Part shown: positions 53,881-61,731 of the stretch, piece after piece
Numbering within the stretch: the stretch's first letter is position 1
How the letters are laid out: every line of letters starts with the position of its first letter
DNA from: Pinibacter aurantiacus
GTDB taxonomy: Bacteria > Bacteroidota > Bacteroidia > Chitinophagales > Chitinophagaceae
Assembly: GCF_019130065.1 (NCBI RefSeq)
Contig: NZ_JAHSPG010000016.1
Location: 434,001-498,000, forward strand
Direction of reading: 5' to 3'
DNA: 64,000 bases
The notes under the pieces: model-generated
Told to the model about the DNA's origin: nothing
The model's input: the letters and a program-made list of their open reading frames with translations, nothing else
Databases searched by the model: none
Position numbers and translations under genes: made by a program

Positions 53881-55179
53881 ATGAACATGACAGAACTTTT
53901 TAAAGATCAGTTTGCACAACTGCAGGCTGAAGATAAAGATAGCAAGCTGAGTGCCGTGCGTGAACAGGCATTTAGCGCTTTCAACGAATTTGGAATACCT
54001 ACCGTGCGCCATGAAGAATGGAAATACACTCGCATCGGTACACTATTCGCCAAAGATTATAAATCACAGGTAAGTGGTCAGCCTAATTTCTCTGCAAAAG
54101 ATGTAGATGCTTATCGTTTACCAGGACATAAAGAAGCAAACGAACTCGTTTTTGTAAATGGCCAGTTTGCAGATAAACTTTCAACTATTCGTTCAAAAGA
54201 TTTAACGGTATTGCATTTAGCAGAAGCTGCAAAAAATGAATACAGCGAGATCGTGTCGAAACATTTCGGACACAGCAGCGATTATTTGAAAGACGGCATC
54301 AATGCGCTGAATACAGCTTTCGTAAAAGACGGCATCTTTATACATGTAAAGAGAAGCAAGATCATTGAAGAGCCTGTTTACATTTATAACATCACCGATG
54401 CTGCTGCTGAAAACATTTTAGCACAGCCAAGAAGTTTAATCTATTTGTCTGAAAATGCGCAATTGCAAATCATTGAAACATTTGCTACACGCGGCACCGA
54501 AGATAGCTTCACTAACCAGATCATGGAAGTGATAGTAGAAAAAGACGCAAGATTTGAATATTGCAAAATTCAAAACGACTCTGCAAATGCGAGCCAGGTA
54601 AGTACAACACATATCAGGCAGACAGGTACGAGTTATGTGAACGCGATCATCGTTTCACTGAATGGTGAGATCGTTCGCAACAATACAAACGTTGTAATGG
54701 AAGCGCCACATTGTGAAGCTCATTTATACGGTTTGTATTTCCAGAAAGGCAATAGCCACATTGACAACCATACCATTGTTGATAACGTAATGCCTCACTG
54801 CTTCAGCAATGAACTGTACAAAGGCATGATGGATGAAAACAGTACCGGTGTGTTCAATGGTAAAATTTTTGTAAGACAGCCTGCGCAAAAAACAAATGCC
54901 TTCCAGTCGAACAAAAACATATTGCTTTCAAACAACGCAAGCGTAAATACAAAACCTCAATTAGAGATTTTTGCAGACGATGTGAAATGTTCACACGGTT
55001 GTACAATTGGTCAATTGGATGAAGAAGGTTTGTTTTACCTGCAGTCAAGAGGTATTCCAGAAAAAATTGCAAAATCAATGCTATTGGTAGGTTTTGCTAG
55101 TGATATTCTCGATAAGATCAATCTTCCACACATCCGCACATACGTGGATCACCTTGTTGCGGAAAGACTGGGGAATTAA
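53881..55179 (+). CDS. sufD: Fe-S cluster assembly protein SufD
   Basis: SufD pairs with SufB on the SufC dimer and is needed for iron entry. The 432-residue protein begins with a helical domain (EFGIPTVRHEEWKYTRIGTL, about 37-56) and continues as a beta-helix (YLSENAQLQIIETFATRGTE; HCFSNELYKGMMDENSTGVF; VKCSHGCTIGQLDEEGLFYL), as in SufB. The conserved C-terminal Cys-His segment CSHG is present. An alternative ATG two codons downstream (53887) cannot be excluded. Confidence 0.97.
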   Translation: MNMTELFKDQFAQLQAEDKDSKLSAVREQAFSAFNEFGIPTVRHEEWKYTRIGTLFAKDYKSQVSGQPNFSAKDVDAYRLPGHKEANELVFVNGQFADKLSTIRSKDLTVLHLAEAAKNEYSEIVSKHFGHSSDYLKDGINALNTAFVKDGIFIHVKRSKIIEEPVYIYNITDAAAENILAQPRSLIYLSENAQLQIIETFATRGTEDSFTNQIMEVIVEKDARFEYCKIQNDSANASQVSTTHIRQTGTSYVNAIIVSLNGEIVRNNTNVVMEAPHCEAHLYGLYFQKGNSHIDNHTIVDNVMPHCFSNELYKGMMDENSTGVFNGKIFVRQPAQKTNAFQSNKNILLSNNASVNTKPQLEIFADDVKCSHGCTIGQLDEEGLFYLQSRGIPEKIAKSMLLVGFASDILDKINLPHIRTYVDHLVAERLGN

Positions 55180-55184
55180 TAAAC

Positions 55185-55310
55185 CAATTTGAAAATGTGA
55201 TAATTTGAAAATTTGAAAATGACAAGTGCAACATATAGTTTCTAAGTAAATGAGAGACTGTTTCACTAAATGCAATTTTCAAATTACCACATTTTCAAAT
55301 TTTCAAATTG
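55185..55310. repeat. Inverted repeat, AATTTGAAAATGTG family, between sufD and sufS
   Basis: AATTTGAAAATGTGATAATT and neighbouring bases in the left arm are mirrored by CAATTTTCAAATTACCACAT and TTTCAAATTTTCAAATT in the right arm. Read as a coding start it would give a TTG codon for sufS, which was not used. Confidence 0.75.
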
Positions 55311-55316
55311 TTATCT

Positions 55317-56561
55317 ATGCAAGTAGCTGCGGATTTACAGAAAGGATTAGACGTTTATGCAATCAGAGAGCAATTTCCTATACTTAAAAGAGAAGTAAAA
55401 GGAAAGCCTCTTGTTTACTTCGATAATGCGGCAACTTCTCAAAAGCCACAGGTCGTTATTGATGCGTTGGTAAACTACTACACCAACTACAATGCAAATA
55501 TTCATCGCGGCATTCACACGCTTGCAGAAGAAGCTACGGCTGCTTTTGAAGCAACTCGCGATACGGTTCAGAAATTTATTGGTGCAGCATCAAGAGAAGA
55601 AATAATTTTCACAAGAGGAACTACGGAAGGCATTAACCTTGTAGCATATACATGGGGAAGGCAAAATCTACAGGCTGGTGATGAAGTTATCATCTCGGGC
55701 ATGGAACATCACTCCAACATTGTTCCATGGCAAATTATTTGTGAAGAAAAGAACGCTGTGCTGAAAGTGATTCCTGTTGACGACAACGGTGAACTCATAT
55801 TGGAAGAATTCGAAAAATTACTGACAGAAAAAACAAAGATTGTTTCCGTGGTGCATGTTTCAAATGCATTGGGAACAGTGAATCCTGTTAAACAAATCAT
55901 TGATGCCGCTCATGCGAAAGGCGCAGTGGTATTGATTGATGGCGCACAATCTTCTGTACACCTGGATATCAACGTACAGGAAATGGATTGTGATTTCTTT
56001 GCTTTTTCTGCACATAAATTATACGGTCCAACAGGTGTTGGTGCTTTGTATGGCAAAAAACAGATTCTTGAAGCCATGCCTGTTTTCCAGGGCGGCGGAG
56101 AAATGATCAAAGAAGTAACGTTTGCAAAAACTACTTACAATGATCTTCCATACAAATACGAAGCCGGTACTCCAAACATAGCTGATGTTGTAGCATTCAA
56201 AGCAGCGCTCGATTTTATGACGGAAACAGGCATGAAAAAAATGCGTGATTACGAACATGAATTGCTGGCCTATGCAACAGAGCAGTTGGAGCAAATTGAA
56301 GGTTTGAAAATTATTGGTAAGGCTCGTGAAAAAACAAGTCTTATCTCATTTGTAATAGATAAAGTGCATCCGCAGGATGTGGGCATTTTGCTCGACAACC
56401 GCGGCATTGCAGTGCGTACCGGTCACCATTGCGCACAAACATTAATGGAACGTTTCTGTATACCAGGAACAATCCGTGCTTCTTTTGCGATTTATAACAC
56501 GAAAGAGGAAATTGATGCACTGGTAGAGGGATTGAAGAAAGCGATTAAGCTTTTGGTTTAA
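55317..56561 (+). CDS. sufS: Cysteine desulfurase SufS
   Basis: SufS takes sulfur from cysteine as an enzyme persulfide. The 414-residue class V aminotransferase-fold enzyme from the ATG at 55317 has PLP-binding Lys234 in FSAHKLYGPTGVGALYG and catalytic Cys372 in RTGHHCAQTLMERF. The EMEHHSNIVPWQ-type motif (GMEHHSNIVPWQ) and DGAQSSVHLDINV are also present. The short loop around Cys372 marks a group II enzyme (SufS/CsdA), which needs SufE as acceptor; sufE follows. Confidence 0.98.
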   Translation: MQVAADLQKGLDVYAIREQFPILKREVKGKPLVYFDNAATSQKPQVVIDALVNYYTNYNANIHRGIHTLAEEATAAFEATRDTVQKFIGAASREEIIFTRGTTEGINLVAYTWGRQNLQAGDEVIISGMEHHSNIVPWQIICEEKNAVLKVIPVDDNGELILEEFEKLLTEKTKIVSVVHVSNALGTVNPVKQIIDAAHAKGAVVLIDGAQSSVHLDINVQEMDCDFFAFSAHKLYGPTGVGALYGKKQILEAMPVFQGGGEMIKEVTFAKTTYNDLPYKYEAGTPNIADVVAFKAALDFMTETGMKKMRDYEHELLAYATEQLEQIEGLKIIGKAREKTSLISFVIDKVHPQDVGILLDNRGIAVRTGHHCAQTLMERFCIPGTIRASFAIYNTKEEIDALVEGLKKAIKLLV

Positions 56562-56663
56562 TTAAGAATTAGGAATTAGGAATTAAGAATTGGTTGAAAG
56601 TTGTAAAGCCTGATGAACAGTAAAGCCCATCAACTAACAACTAACAACTATTAACTAGCAAGC

Positions 56664-57098
56664 ATGACAATTCAACAAGTAGAAGACGAAATAGTAGAAG
56701 AATTTTCATTGTTTGATTCGTGGGACGATAAATACGAATATATCATCGACCTTGGAAAACGTTTGGCTCCTCTGGATGATAAATATAAAATAGATGAGAA
56801 CAAGGTGAGAGGTTGTCAATCTACAGTGTGGCTCGCGGCGGAATATAAAGAGGACGGTAAGATCTATTTTACAGCAGACAGCGATGCGATAATTGTAAAA
56901 GGTCTGATAAGTATGTTGATAAGAGTATTGTCGGGCCGCACACCGGACGAAATTATCAATGCTCCGTTAACGTTCATTCAGCGAATTGGCATGACAACGC
57001 ATCTGGCGCAGACACGTTCGAATGGTTTGTTATCCATGGTGAAACAAATGAAAAATTACGCTGTGGCATTTAAAATTAAAAATTCTCAATTGCAATAG
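56664..57098 (+). CDS. sufE: Sulfur acceptor protein SufE
   Basis: SufE accepts persulfide sulfur from SufS and passes it to SufB. The 144-residue protein has the active Cys51 in NKVRGCQSTVWLAAE, the same position as in E. coli SufE, and the family patterns DDKYEYIIDLGKRLAPLDDK and KGLISMLIRVLSGRTPDEII. It is 102 bp downstream of sufS and 2 bp before the sufT-like gene. Confidence 0.97.
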   Translation: MTIQQVEDEIVEEFSLFDSWDDKYEYIIDLGKRLAPLDDKYKIDENKVRGCQSTVWLAAEYKEDGKIYFTADSDAIIVKGLISMLIRVLSGRTPDEIINAPLTFIQRIGMTTHLAQTRSNGLLSMVKQMKNYAVAFKIKNSQLQ

Positions 57099-57100
57099 AA

Positions 57101-57412
57101 ATGAATACAGAAGAATTAAAACAAAAGGTGATTGAATGCTTGCAGACAATCTTCGATCCTGAGATTCCTGTAAGCATTTGGGAGTTGGGTTTGGTTTACG
57201 AAGTTGAAGTATTACCCATCAATAATGTTCAGATTGTGATGACGCTTACAGCACCAAGTTGCCCGGCCGCACAATCATTACCAATAGAAGTTGACCAGAA
57301 AGTGCGCATGATAGAAGGGGTGAACGATGTCTATGTTTCTGTTACCTGGACACCAAAATGGGACAAGAGCATGATGAGCGAAGCAGCAGCCCTGGAACTG
57401 GGATTTATGTAG
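57101..57412 (+). CDS. SufT-like DUF59/MIP18 family protein
   Basis: The 103-residue protein has the DUF59 pattern: CLQTIFDPEIPVSIWELGLV, then LTAPSCPAAQSLPIEVDQKV with the conserved Cys, and VTWTPKWDKSMMSEAAALEL. DUF59 proteins such as SufT and PaaD take part in maturation of Fe-S proteins. It starts 2 bp after the sufE stop codon and is certainly cotranscribed. The symbol sufT is likely but I leave it open because the family has several branches. Confidence 0.9.
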   Translation: MNTEELKQKVIECLQTIFDPEIPVSIWELGLVYEVEVLPINNVQIVMTLTAPSCPAAQSLPIEVDQKVRMIEGVNDVYVSVTWTPKWDKSMMSEAAALELGFM

Positions 57413-57464
57413 GGGCTTATCGCGTAAGCCCTCAATTGAAAATGAGATTGATTCAAAGCAAACG

Positions 57465-57548
57465 ATTGAATAACTGAGTAACTGAATAACTGAAGGGTTG
57501 CTCGGTTTAAAACCTTCAGTTATTCAGTTACTCAGTCATTCAGTTATT
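57465..57548. repeat. Inverted repeat, GAATAACTGAGTAACTG family
   Basis: TTGAATAACTGAGTAACTGA and TAACTGAAGG in the left arm are mirrored by CCTTCAGTTATTCAGTTACT and CAGTCATTCAGTTATT in the right arm. It separates the sufT-like gene from the Rrf2 gene and could reduce read-through. Confidence 0.8.
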
Positions 57549-57570
57549 AAAAACATCAGGAAAAGTTCAA

Positions 57571-58044
57571 ATGAAAATAACGGCACAAGAAGAATATGGT
57601 TTGCGCATATTAATACGCATTGCAGGTTGTAAAGATGCTGCCGGTATAAGCATTCCTCAACTGAGCGAATCGGAAGGACTGAGCAGTCACTACGTTGCAA
57701 AGCTTGCAAGGGTATTGAGAATGGGCGGTTTTATCAAAAGTACACCTGGAAATAAAGGTGGCTACTTATTGGCAAAATCTGCAAAGGATATTGTTATCAA
57801 AGACGTACTTACTGTATTGGGCGGTGAGATATTCGATAAAGAATTCTGCGGCTTGCATACCGGAGCCATGAGATTATGTACAAACTCTGTTGACTGTTCT
57901 GCCAGATCGCTCTGGCAAATGGTACAGTTTGTAGTAAACCAACTACTGGTAAGAATTACATTGCACGACCTTGTAAGCAACGAAACTGAATCTTCAAAAA
58001 ACCTGGGCAGCCTGTTAAAGGAAAGCCTGGTATTAGCGGAATAA
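57571..58044 (+). CDS. Rrf2 family transcriptional regulator, probable Fe-S sensor
   Basis: The 157-residue protein has the Rrf2 winged helix-turn-helix (MKITAQEEYGLRILIRIAGC start; ISIPQLSESEGLSSHYVAKL recognition region, about 27-46; FIKSTPGNKGGYLLAKSAKD wing). Three cysteines, Cys93, Cys103 and Cys109 (C-x9-C-x5-C), lie where IscR and related sensors bind a [2Fe-2S] cluster. At the end of a suf operon it most likely represses suf transcription when clusters are plentiful, acting at the palindrome 51459-51480. Cluster binding and target are inferred. Confidence 0.9.
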   Translation: MKITAQEEYGLRILIRIAGCKDAAGISIPQLSESEGLSSHYVAKLARVLRMGGFIKSTPGNKGGYLLAKSAKDIVIKDVLTVLGGEIFDKEFCGLHTGAMRLCTNSVDCSARSLWQMVQFVVNQLLVRITLHDLVSNETESSKNLGSLLKESLVLAE

Positions 58045-58069
58045 AACAGTTTACGCAAAGAATTATTGG

Positions 58070-58147
58070 TAGAGACAAGGCATTGCCTTGTCTTTTTTAT
58101 TTGCAGACAGGTTCTATATCACAGACAAGGCAATGCCTTGTCTCTAC
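58070..58147. repeat. Two AGACAAGGCA palindromes after the Rrf2 gene
   Basis: AGACAAGGCA-t-TGCCTTGTCT (58073-58093) is followed by TTTTTT, so it also works as a terminator for the suf operon. A second perfect copy, AGACAAGGCA-a-TGCCTTGTCT, is at 58123-58143. Both are bordered by GTAGAG or CTCTAC, like the GAGACGCAT palindromes at 25421-25505. Confidence 0.82.
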
Positions 58148-58195
58148 TATTTTACGCCTGCTACACTTGCAAAAGCGCTAAATCAGTATTAGTTT

Positions 58196-58215
58196 AGTGT
58201 ATACTCAGGTACACT
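58196..58215. promoter_or_regulatory. Small inverted repeat upstream of the membrane protein gene
   Basis: AGTGTA (58196-58201) and TACACT (58210-58215) form a 6-bp inverted repeat with an 8-bp spacer, 65 bp before the start codon at 58280. It could be an operator; there is no known regulator beside it. Confidence 0.3.
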
Positions 58216-58279
58216 CGAAGAAACACAAAAAGGACATTCGATTCGGCGCACCTGATCAACACCATTTAATAAGCCATCA

Positions 58280-59065
58280 ATGAAAAAGTTGACAGAACCG
58301 GGCCGTGTTATGTACTCTATCGGCCTAATAGGTCTTTCTATTATCTGTTTTATTTCAAAGGATTTTATCGTTGGCCGCCCTCCGGCCTGGCCCGCCAGCC
58401 TTAACCTGAATCCTGCGCTGGCTTATGTTTCCGCTACTATTCTGATTATTCTATGCCTTGGCATTATTTTAAGAAAAAGTCCCGTTATTTCTGCACTATT
58501 GATTGCATTGCTTATTTTCTTTCTTACTGTTATCAGAGCATTGTTCCATTTTATGAATGACTGGGTGAATGGTTATAAAGCCATCGCACTAATGGGAGGT
58601 GCCCTGATCATTGCGGCCAGTTTTTTAGAAAACAAGCACAACATCATTCCCAACGCTTCCATGCGTGACAGCAGACGAAGAATGCTGATCATCGCTGGTA
58701 CTATTCTTATTGCTCCGTTTTTAATAGCAGGTGGGTATGCGCATTTTAAGTATGCAGATTTTGTAAAAGATCTAATTCCCGCCTATATTCCCTTTCATTT
58801 GTTCTGGACGTACTTCTGCGGAGTGTGCCTTATTGCCGGGGGCATTGGCATTCTCATGCGACCCACCATACATCTCGCTTCGCTTCTTTGTGGCATCATG
58901 ATCTTTGGCTGGTTTATTTTACTGCATGTGCCAAGATTTGTTTCCAATATGAACGACGCCAGCGACAGAATGGGACTTTGCGAATCATTTGCATTCGCAG
59001 GTGTTTTCTTTACACTGGCTGCAATAACGAAGAGAAGAAAGCGCATAGTCATCAACCAGGAATAA
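58280..59065 (+). CDS. Multi-pass membrane protein, DoxX-like
   Basis: The 261-residue protein has about seven hydrophobic helices (for example SIGLIGLSIICFISKDFIVG, YVSATILIILCLGIILRK, VISALLIALLIFFLTVI). The pattern RPPAWPASLNLNPALAYVSA and the helix spacing recall DoxX-related membrane proteins, but no catalytic motif is seen. It ends in a basic tail (KRRKRIVINQE). The gap of 205 bp to the next gene suggests a separate transcript. Confidence 0.7.
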   Translation: MKKLTEPGRVMYSIGLIGLSIICFISKDFIVGRPPAWPASLNLNPALAYVSATILIILCLGIILRKSPVISALLIALLIFFLTVIRALFHFMNDWVNGYKAIALMGGALIIAASFLENKHNIIPNASMRDSRRRMLIIAGTILIAPFLIAGGYAHFKYADFVKDLIPAYIPFHLFWTYFCGVCLIAGGIGILMRPTIHLASLLCGIMIFGWFILLHVPRFVSNMNDASDRMGLCESFAFAGVFFTLAAITKRRKRIVINQE

Positions 59066-59270
59066 TGTTGGTAAGTGCTGTTGCAAATAGAGATTACTTT
59101 AGTTAGTTTAGAGTAACAAACAACTCTTTCAATCTCCGGCATGTGCCATATCCTGTCCCCATAAAAAGCTTTATTCATAAGCTTTTCCACAAGTAAAGCA
59201 TGTGAACGCGATCCGTTACTGTGAGTGATATCTGGTCTCTGTAAACAAGAACGCACAACCCCAAGTAACG

Positions 59271-60833
59271 ATGTTCAACAATGTTGCCCTTGATGTTTTT
59301 ATAGGACTCGTATTCGTGTTCCTATTATACAGCTTGCTTGCTACCATTTTGCAGGAAATGATTTCTACCAAACTTGCCTTTCGTTCAAAAGTTTTGGAGA
59401 AAGCCATAATACGCATGTTGGAAGATGGCAAAGCAACGACGGCAAACGGTTTTTGGAGCAGGTTAAGGTCGTTTGCACATTTGCTTGGCAAACCGAATTT
59501 GCTCAAAGACAAAACCATCACTCCCTGGTTTTATGCGCATCCATTGATAAGATATTTGGGAGAAGATAATTTCTACAGTAAGCCCGCGTATATTTCTCCG
59601 CAAAATTTTTCAAAAGTGATTGTTGATCTACTGAAAGGATTTGGCAAGGATGATATCAATGAAGTACAAACAATATCGGACTCTATCAACAATGGAAAAA
59701 TCTATAAACTGCCCATCAATCTTGAATCTGATAAAAAAAATCCCGCAGTAAAAGCACTTCTGTTTCAAAAACAGGACAACGTTGTTTCTGCACTTGAAAC
59801 CGTTGATATCAATATGGATACAGCGCTGTTTTTGCGCTCCCTGTGGCTGGAGTCCAACGCGGATCTTGACACATTTAAATTAAAGCTTGAAGGTTGGTTC
59901 AATGACACAATGGATAGATGTTCGGGTTGGTATAAACGATACAACCGCGTTATCCTCTTCATTTTGGGATTGATAATGGCAATATTCTTTAATGTTGACA
60001 CTATCGCTATTCATTCGATATTGGCGAAAGACAAAACGGCGAGGGATCAATTGGTGCAAATGGCCATTAGCCGGCAGCAGCAATATGGAAACATCATTAA
60101 CAATTTGTACGATGATACCGCGAAGTTGCGCAAGGTGTACGCTGCGCAGAATAACGATACAACTATCAACGCAATTTATCAGCAACTCAATAATGATGCA
60201 AACACAGCAAACGAGATATTAGGATTAGGGTGGGGTTGGGGTGATACTTGTAAAATTTGCGAAGAAACGTTGACCAAAGAATATTATCGCAAGATCGATT
60301 CGTTAAAGCTTATCGTAGATACAATTCAGACAACCCGGGTGTTGAGAGCTACATTGACAGACTCAATCGACGCATATACAACGAAAGCTGAGAAATTGGA
60401 CAGCAAAGGAAAAGGAGTTGCACAAACTATGGCCAATGCATTTCAGGTACAACAGAAAAATATAGACGCATCGTTACAAAAAATAGGCTCATCAGCCGTA
60501 GCTGAGTATACGAGAATGCAGATGTTTAGCGATCGCTGTGCTTACATACAAAATGAGCGAAAACACCATTATTTTAAAAACAGTTCGAGGCAGCAAGGGG
60601 GATTTGTAACCATAATTGGTTGGTTGATTACTGCAGTCGCCATTTGTTTGGGTGCGCCGTTTTGGTTTGACATGCTGAATAAGCTTATCAGCATAAGAGG
60701 AGTAGGAACGAAAGTCGATGCGGCAAGCGGCAGCGGCGATGATAGCAAAACTTCCGGCAATCAACCGGGCAACAATAATAATGCTCCTACAATAATAGTC
60801 AACCCTAATTCAGGAGAGGAGGCCGTTGGATAA
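59271..60833 (+). CDS. Three-helix membrane protein with long helical domain, unknown function
   Basis: The 520-residue protein starts with a membrane helix (DVFIGLVFVFLLYSLLATIL, about 8-27). A cytoplasmic or periplasmic domain follows, with FYAHPLIRYLGEDNFYSKPA near 86-105 and WFNDTMDRCSGWYKRYNRVI near 207-226. A second helix (about 225-243) and a long helical region (about 250-440, likely coiled coil) follow. A third helix (TIIGWLITAVAICLGAPFWF, about 447-466) and a Gly/Ser/Asn-rich tail end the protein. I have seen the HPLI and WYKR pattern only in proteins of unknown function. It is the first of four tightly coupled genes. Confidence 0.75.
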   Translation: MFNNVALDVFIGLVFVFLLYSLLATILQEMISTKLAFRSKVLEKAIIRMLEDGKATTANGFWSRLRSFAHLLGKPNLLKDKTITPWFYAHPLIRYLGEDNFYSKPAYISPQNFSKVIVDLLKGFGKDDINEVQTISDSINNGKIYKLPINLESDKKNPAVKALLFQKQDNVVSALETVDINMDTALFLRSLWLESNADLDTFKLKLEGWFNDTMDRCSGWYKRYNRVILFILGLIMAIFFNVDTIAIHSILAKDKTARDQLVQMAISRQQQYGNIINNLYDDTAKLRKVYAAQNNDTTINAIYQQLNNDANTANEILGLGWGWGDTCKICEETLTKEYYRKIDSLKLIVDTIQTTRVLRATLTDSIDAYTTKAEKLDSKGKGVAQTMANAFQVQQKNIDASLQKIGSSAVAEYTRMQMFSDRCAYIQNERKHHYFKNSSRQQGGFVTIIGWLITAVAICLGAPFWFDMLNKLISIRGVGTKVDAASGSGDDSKTSGNQPGNNNNAPTIIVNPNSGEEAVG

Positions 60834-60834
60834 T

Positions 60835-61731
60835 ATGCTTTTACAGGTTAGCGCAAAAAAACTGAACAAACGAAGTGGTTTTCCACCGAGCCTTGCCGAT
60901 AAAAACAATATAGTCGGCGTGGCTTTGCAAGGCTTTAAATTTGAAGGAGAGGAAACGGAAGATCCAGCAAATCCCGCGATTGGCAAATGGTATAGAGACA
61001 AAGCAGGAATTTACTATTGGGCCGGTGGCGTGATAAGGCTGCCGGGCAGAGTAATTTCTAATTTTAAAAATCTGCCCATCAATCTGCCGACGGGTTTTTC
61101 ATTTGGTGTAGATGTTTCCCATCATAATGATGCGCCGGATTGGGATGCTTTTAAAAAAGCTGGTTGTGAGTTTGTTTACATCAAAACTTCAGAAGGTGTT
61201 GGCACTCCAGATATGCAGGCGGCAACGCACGCACGCAATGCAAAACTGCAAAATTTCAGGATTGGCTATTATCATTTTTGCAGGCCGGATACAAGAAATG
61301 GCGGCTCAGTAAGAAGCGATGCAACAGCAGAAGCAAATGAAGTGATCAGCAGAATTGCCACGCTCACGTCGCCAGATCTGCCACTGGTGCTCGATCTTGA
61401 AGATCAGCAAACATGGGATTCTCCTTTGGGCAAAACGGATTATTTGCTATGGGTGAATACATTTATTGAAACCATCAATGCCCATCTTACGAAAGGAGTG
61501 ATGCTCTACAGTCGCAAGGAATACCTCGACAGAAAATTGCCGCCCAATCATAACCTGGGCAAATACAAACTGTGGATGTCCTATTATCCGTCAAGCCCTG
61601 ATGCTACCAAAGTTCCGGTGCCAAATGGATGGAACGATTGGTCCGTTTGGCAATACACAGAACACGGCGTTGTTGGCAATAATCCAAAAGTTGATTTGAA
61701 TATTCTAAAAGATAACACGCTTTTTCTATAA
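60835..61731 (+). CDS. GH25-family muramidase with N-terminal SH3-like domain, no signal peptide
   Basis: The 298-residue protein from the ATG at 60835, preceded by a strong AGGAGAGGAGG site, starts one base after the upstream stop codon. Residues about 1-70 look like an SH3b domain (LNKRSGFPPSLAD ... GKWYRDKAGIYYWAGGVIRL). The rest is a glycoside hydrolase 25 barrel: Asp93 in GVDVSHHN, YIKTSEGVG (about 115-123), YYHFCRP and the catalytic pair Asp187/Glu189 in LVLDLED. GH25 enzymes cut the muramic acid linkage of peptidoglycan. There is no signal peptide, so it is not exported by Sec. Confidence 0.87.
   Translation: MLLQVSAKKLNKRSGFPPSLADKNNIVGVALQGFKFEGEETEDPANPAIGKWYRDKAGIYYWAGGVIRLPGRVISNFKNLPINLPTGFSFGVDVSHHNDAPDWDAFKKAGCEFVYIKTSEGVGTPDMQAATHARNAKLQNFRIGYYHFCRPDTRNGGSVRSDATAEANEVISRIATLTSPDLPLVLDLEDQQTWDSPLGKTDYLLWVNTFIETINAHLTKGVMLYSRKEYLDRKLPPNHNLGKYKLWMSYYPSSPDATKVPVPNGWNDWSVWQYTEHGVVGNNPKVDLNILKDNTLFL

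Noticed and set aside
55308-55316. TTG start for sufS three codons before the ATG
   Set aside because: It lies inside the right arm of an intergenic repeat; the ATG at 55317 gives the normal N-terminus.
473-58147. CRISPR array suspected from the many repeats
   Set aside because: The repeats are paired inverted arms of several families, without regular direct repeats and unique spacers, and there are no cas genes.
60826-60834. TTG start for the muramidase gene
   Set aside because: It lies only about 3 bp from the AGGAGAGGAGG site; the ATG at 60835 is better spaced.
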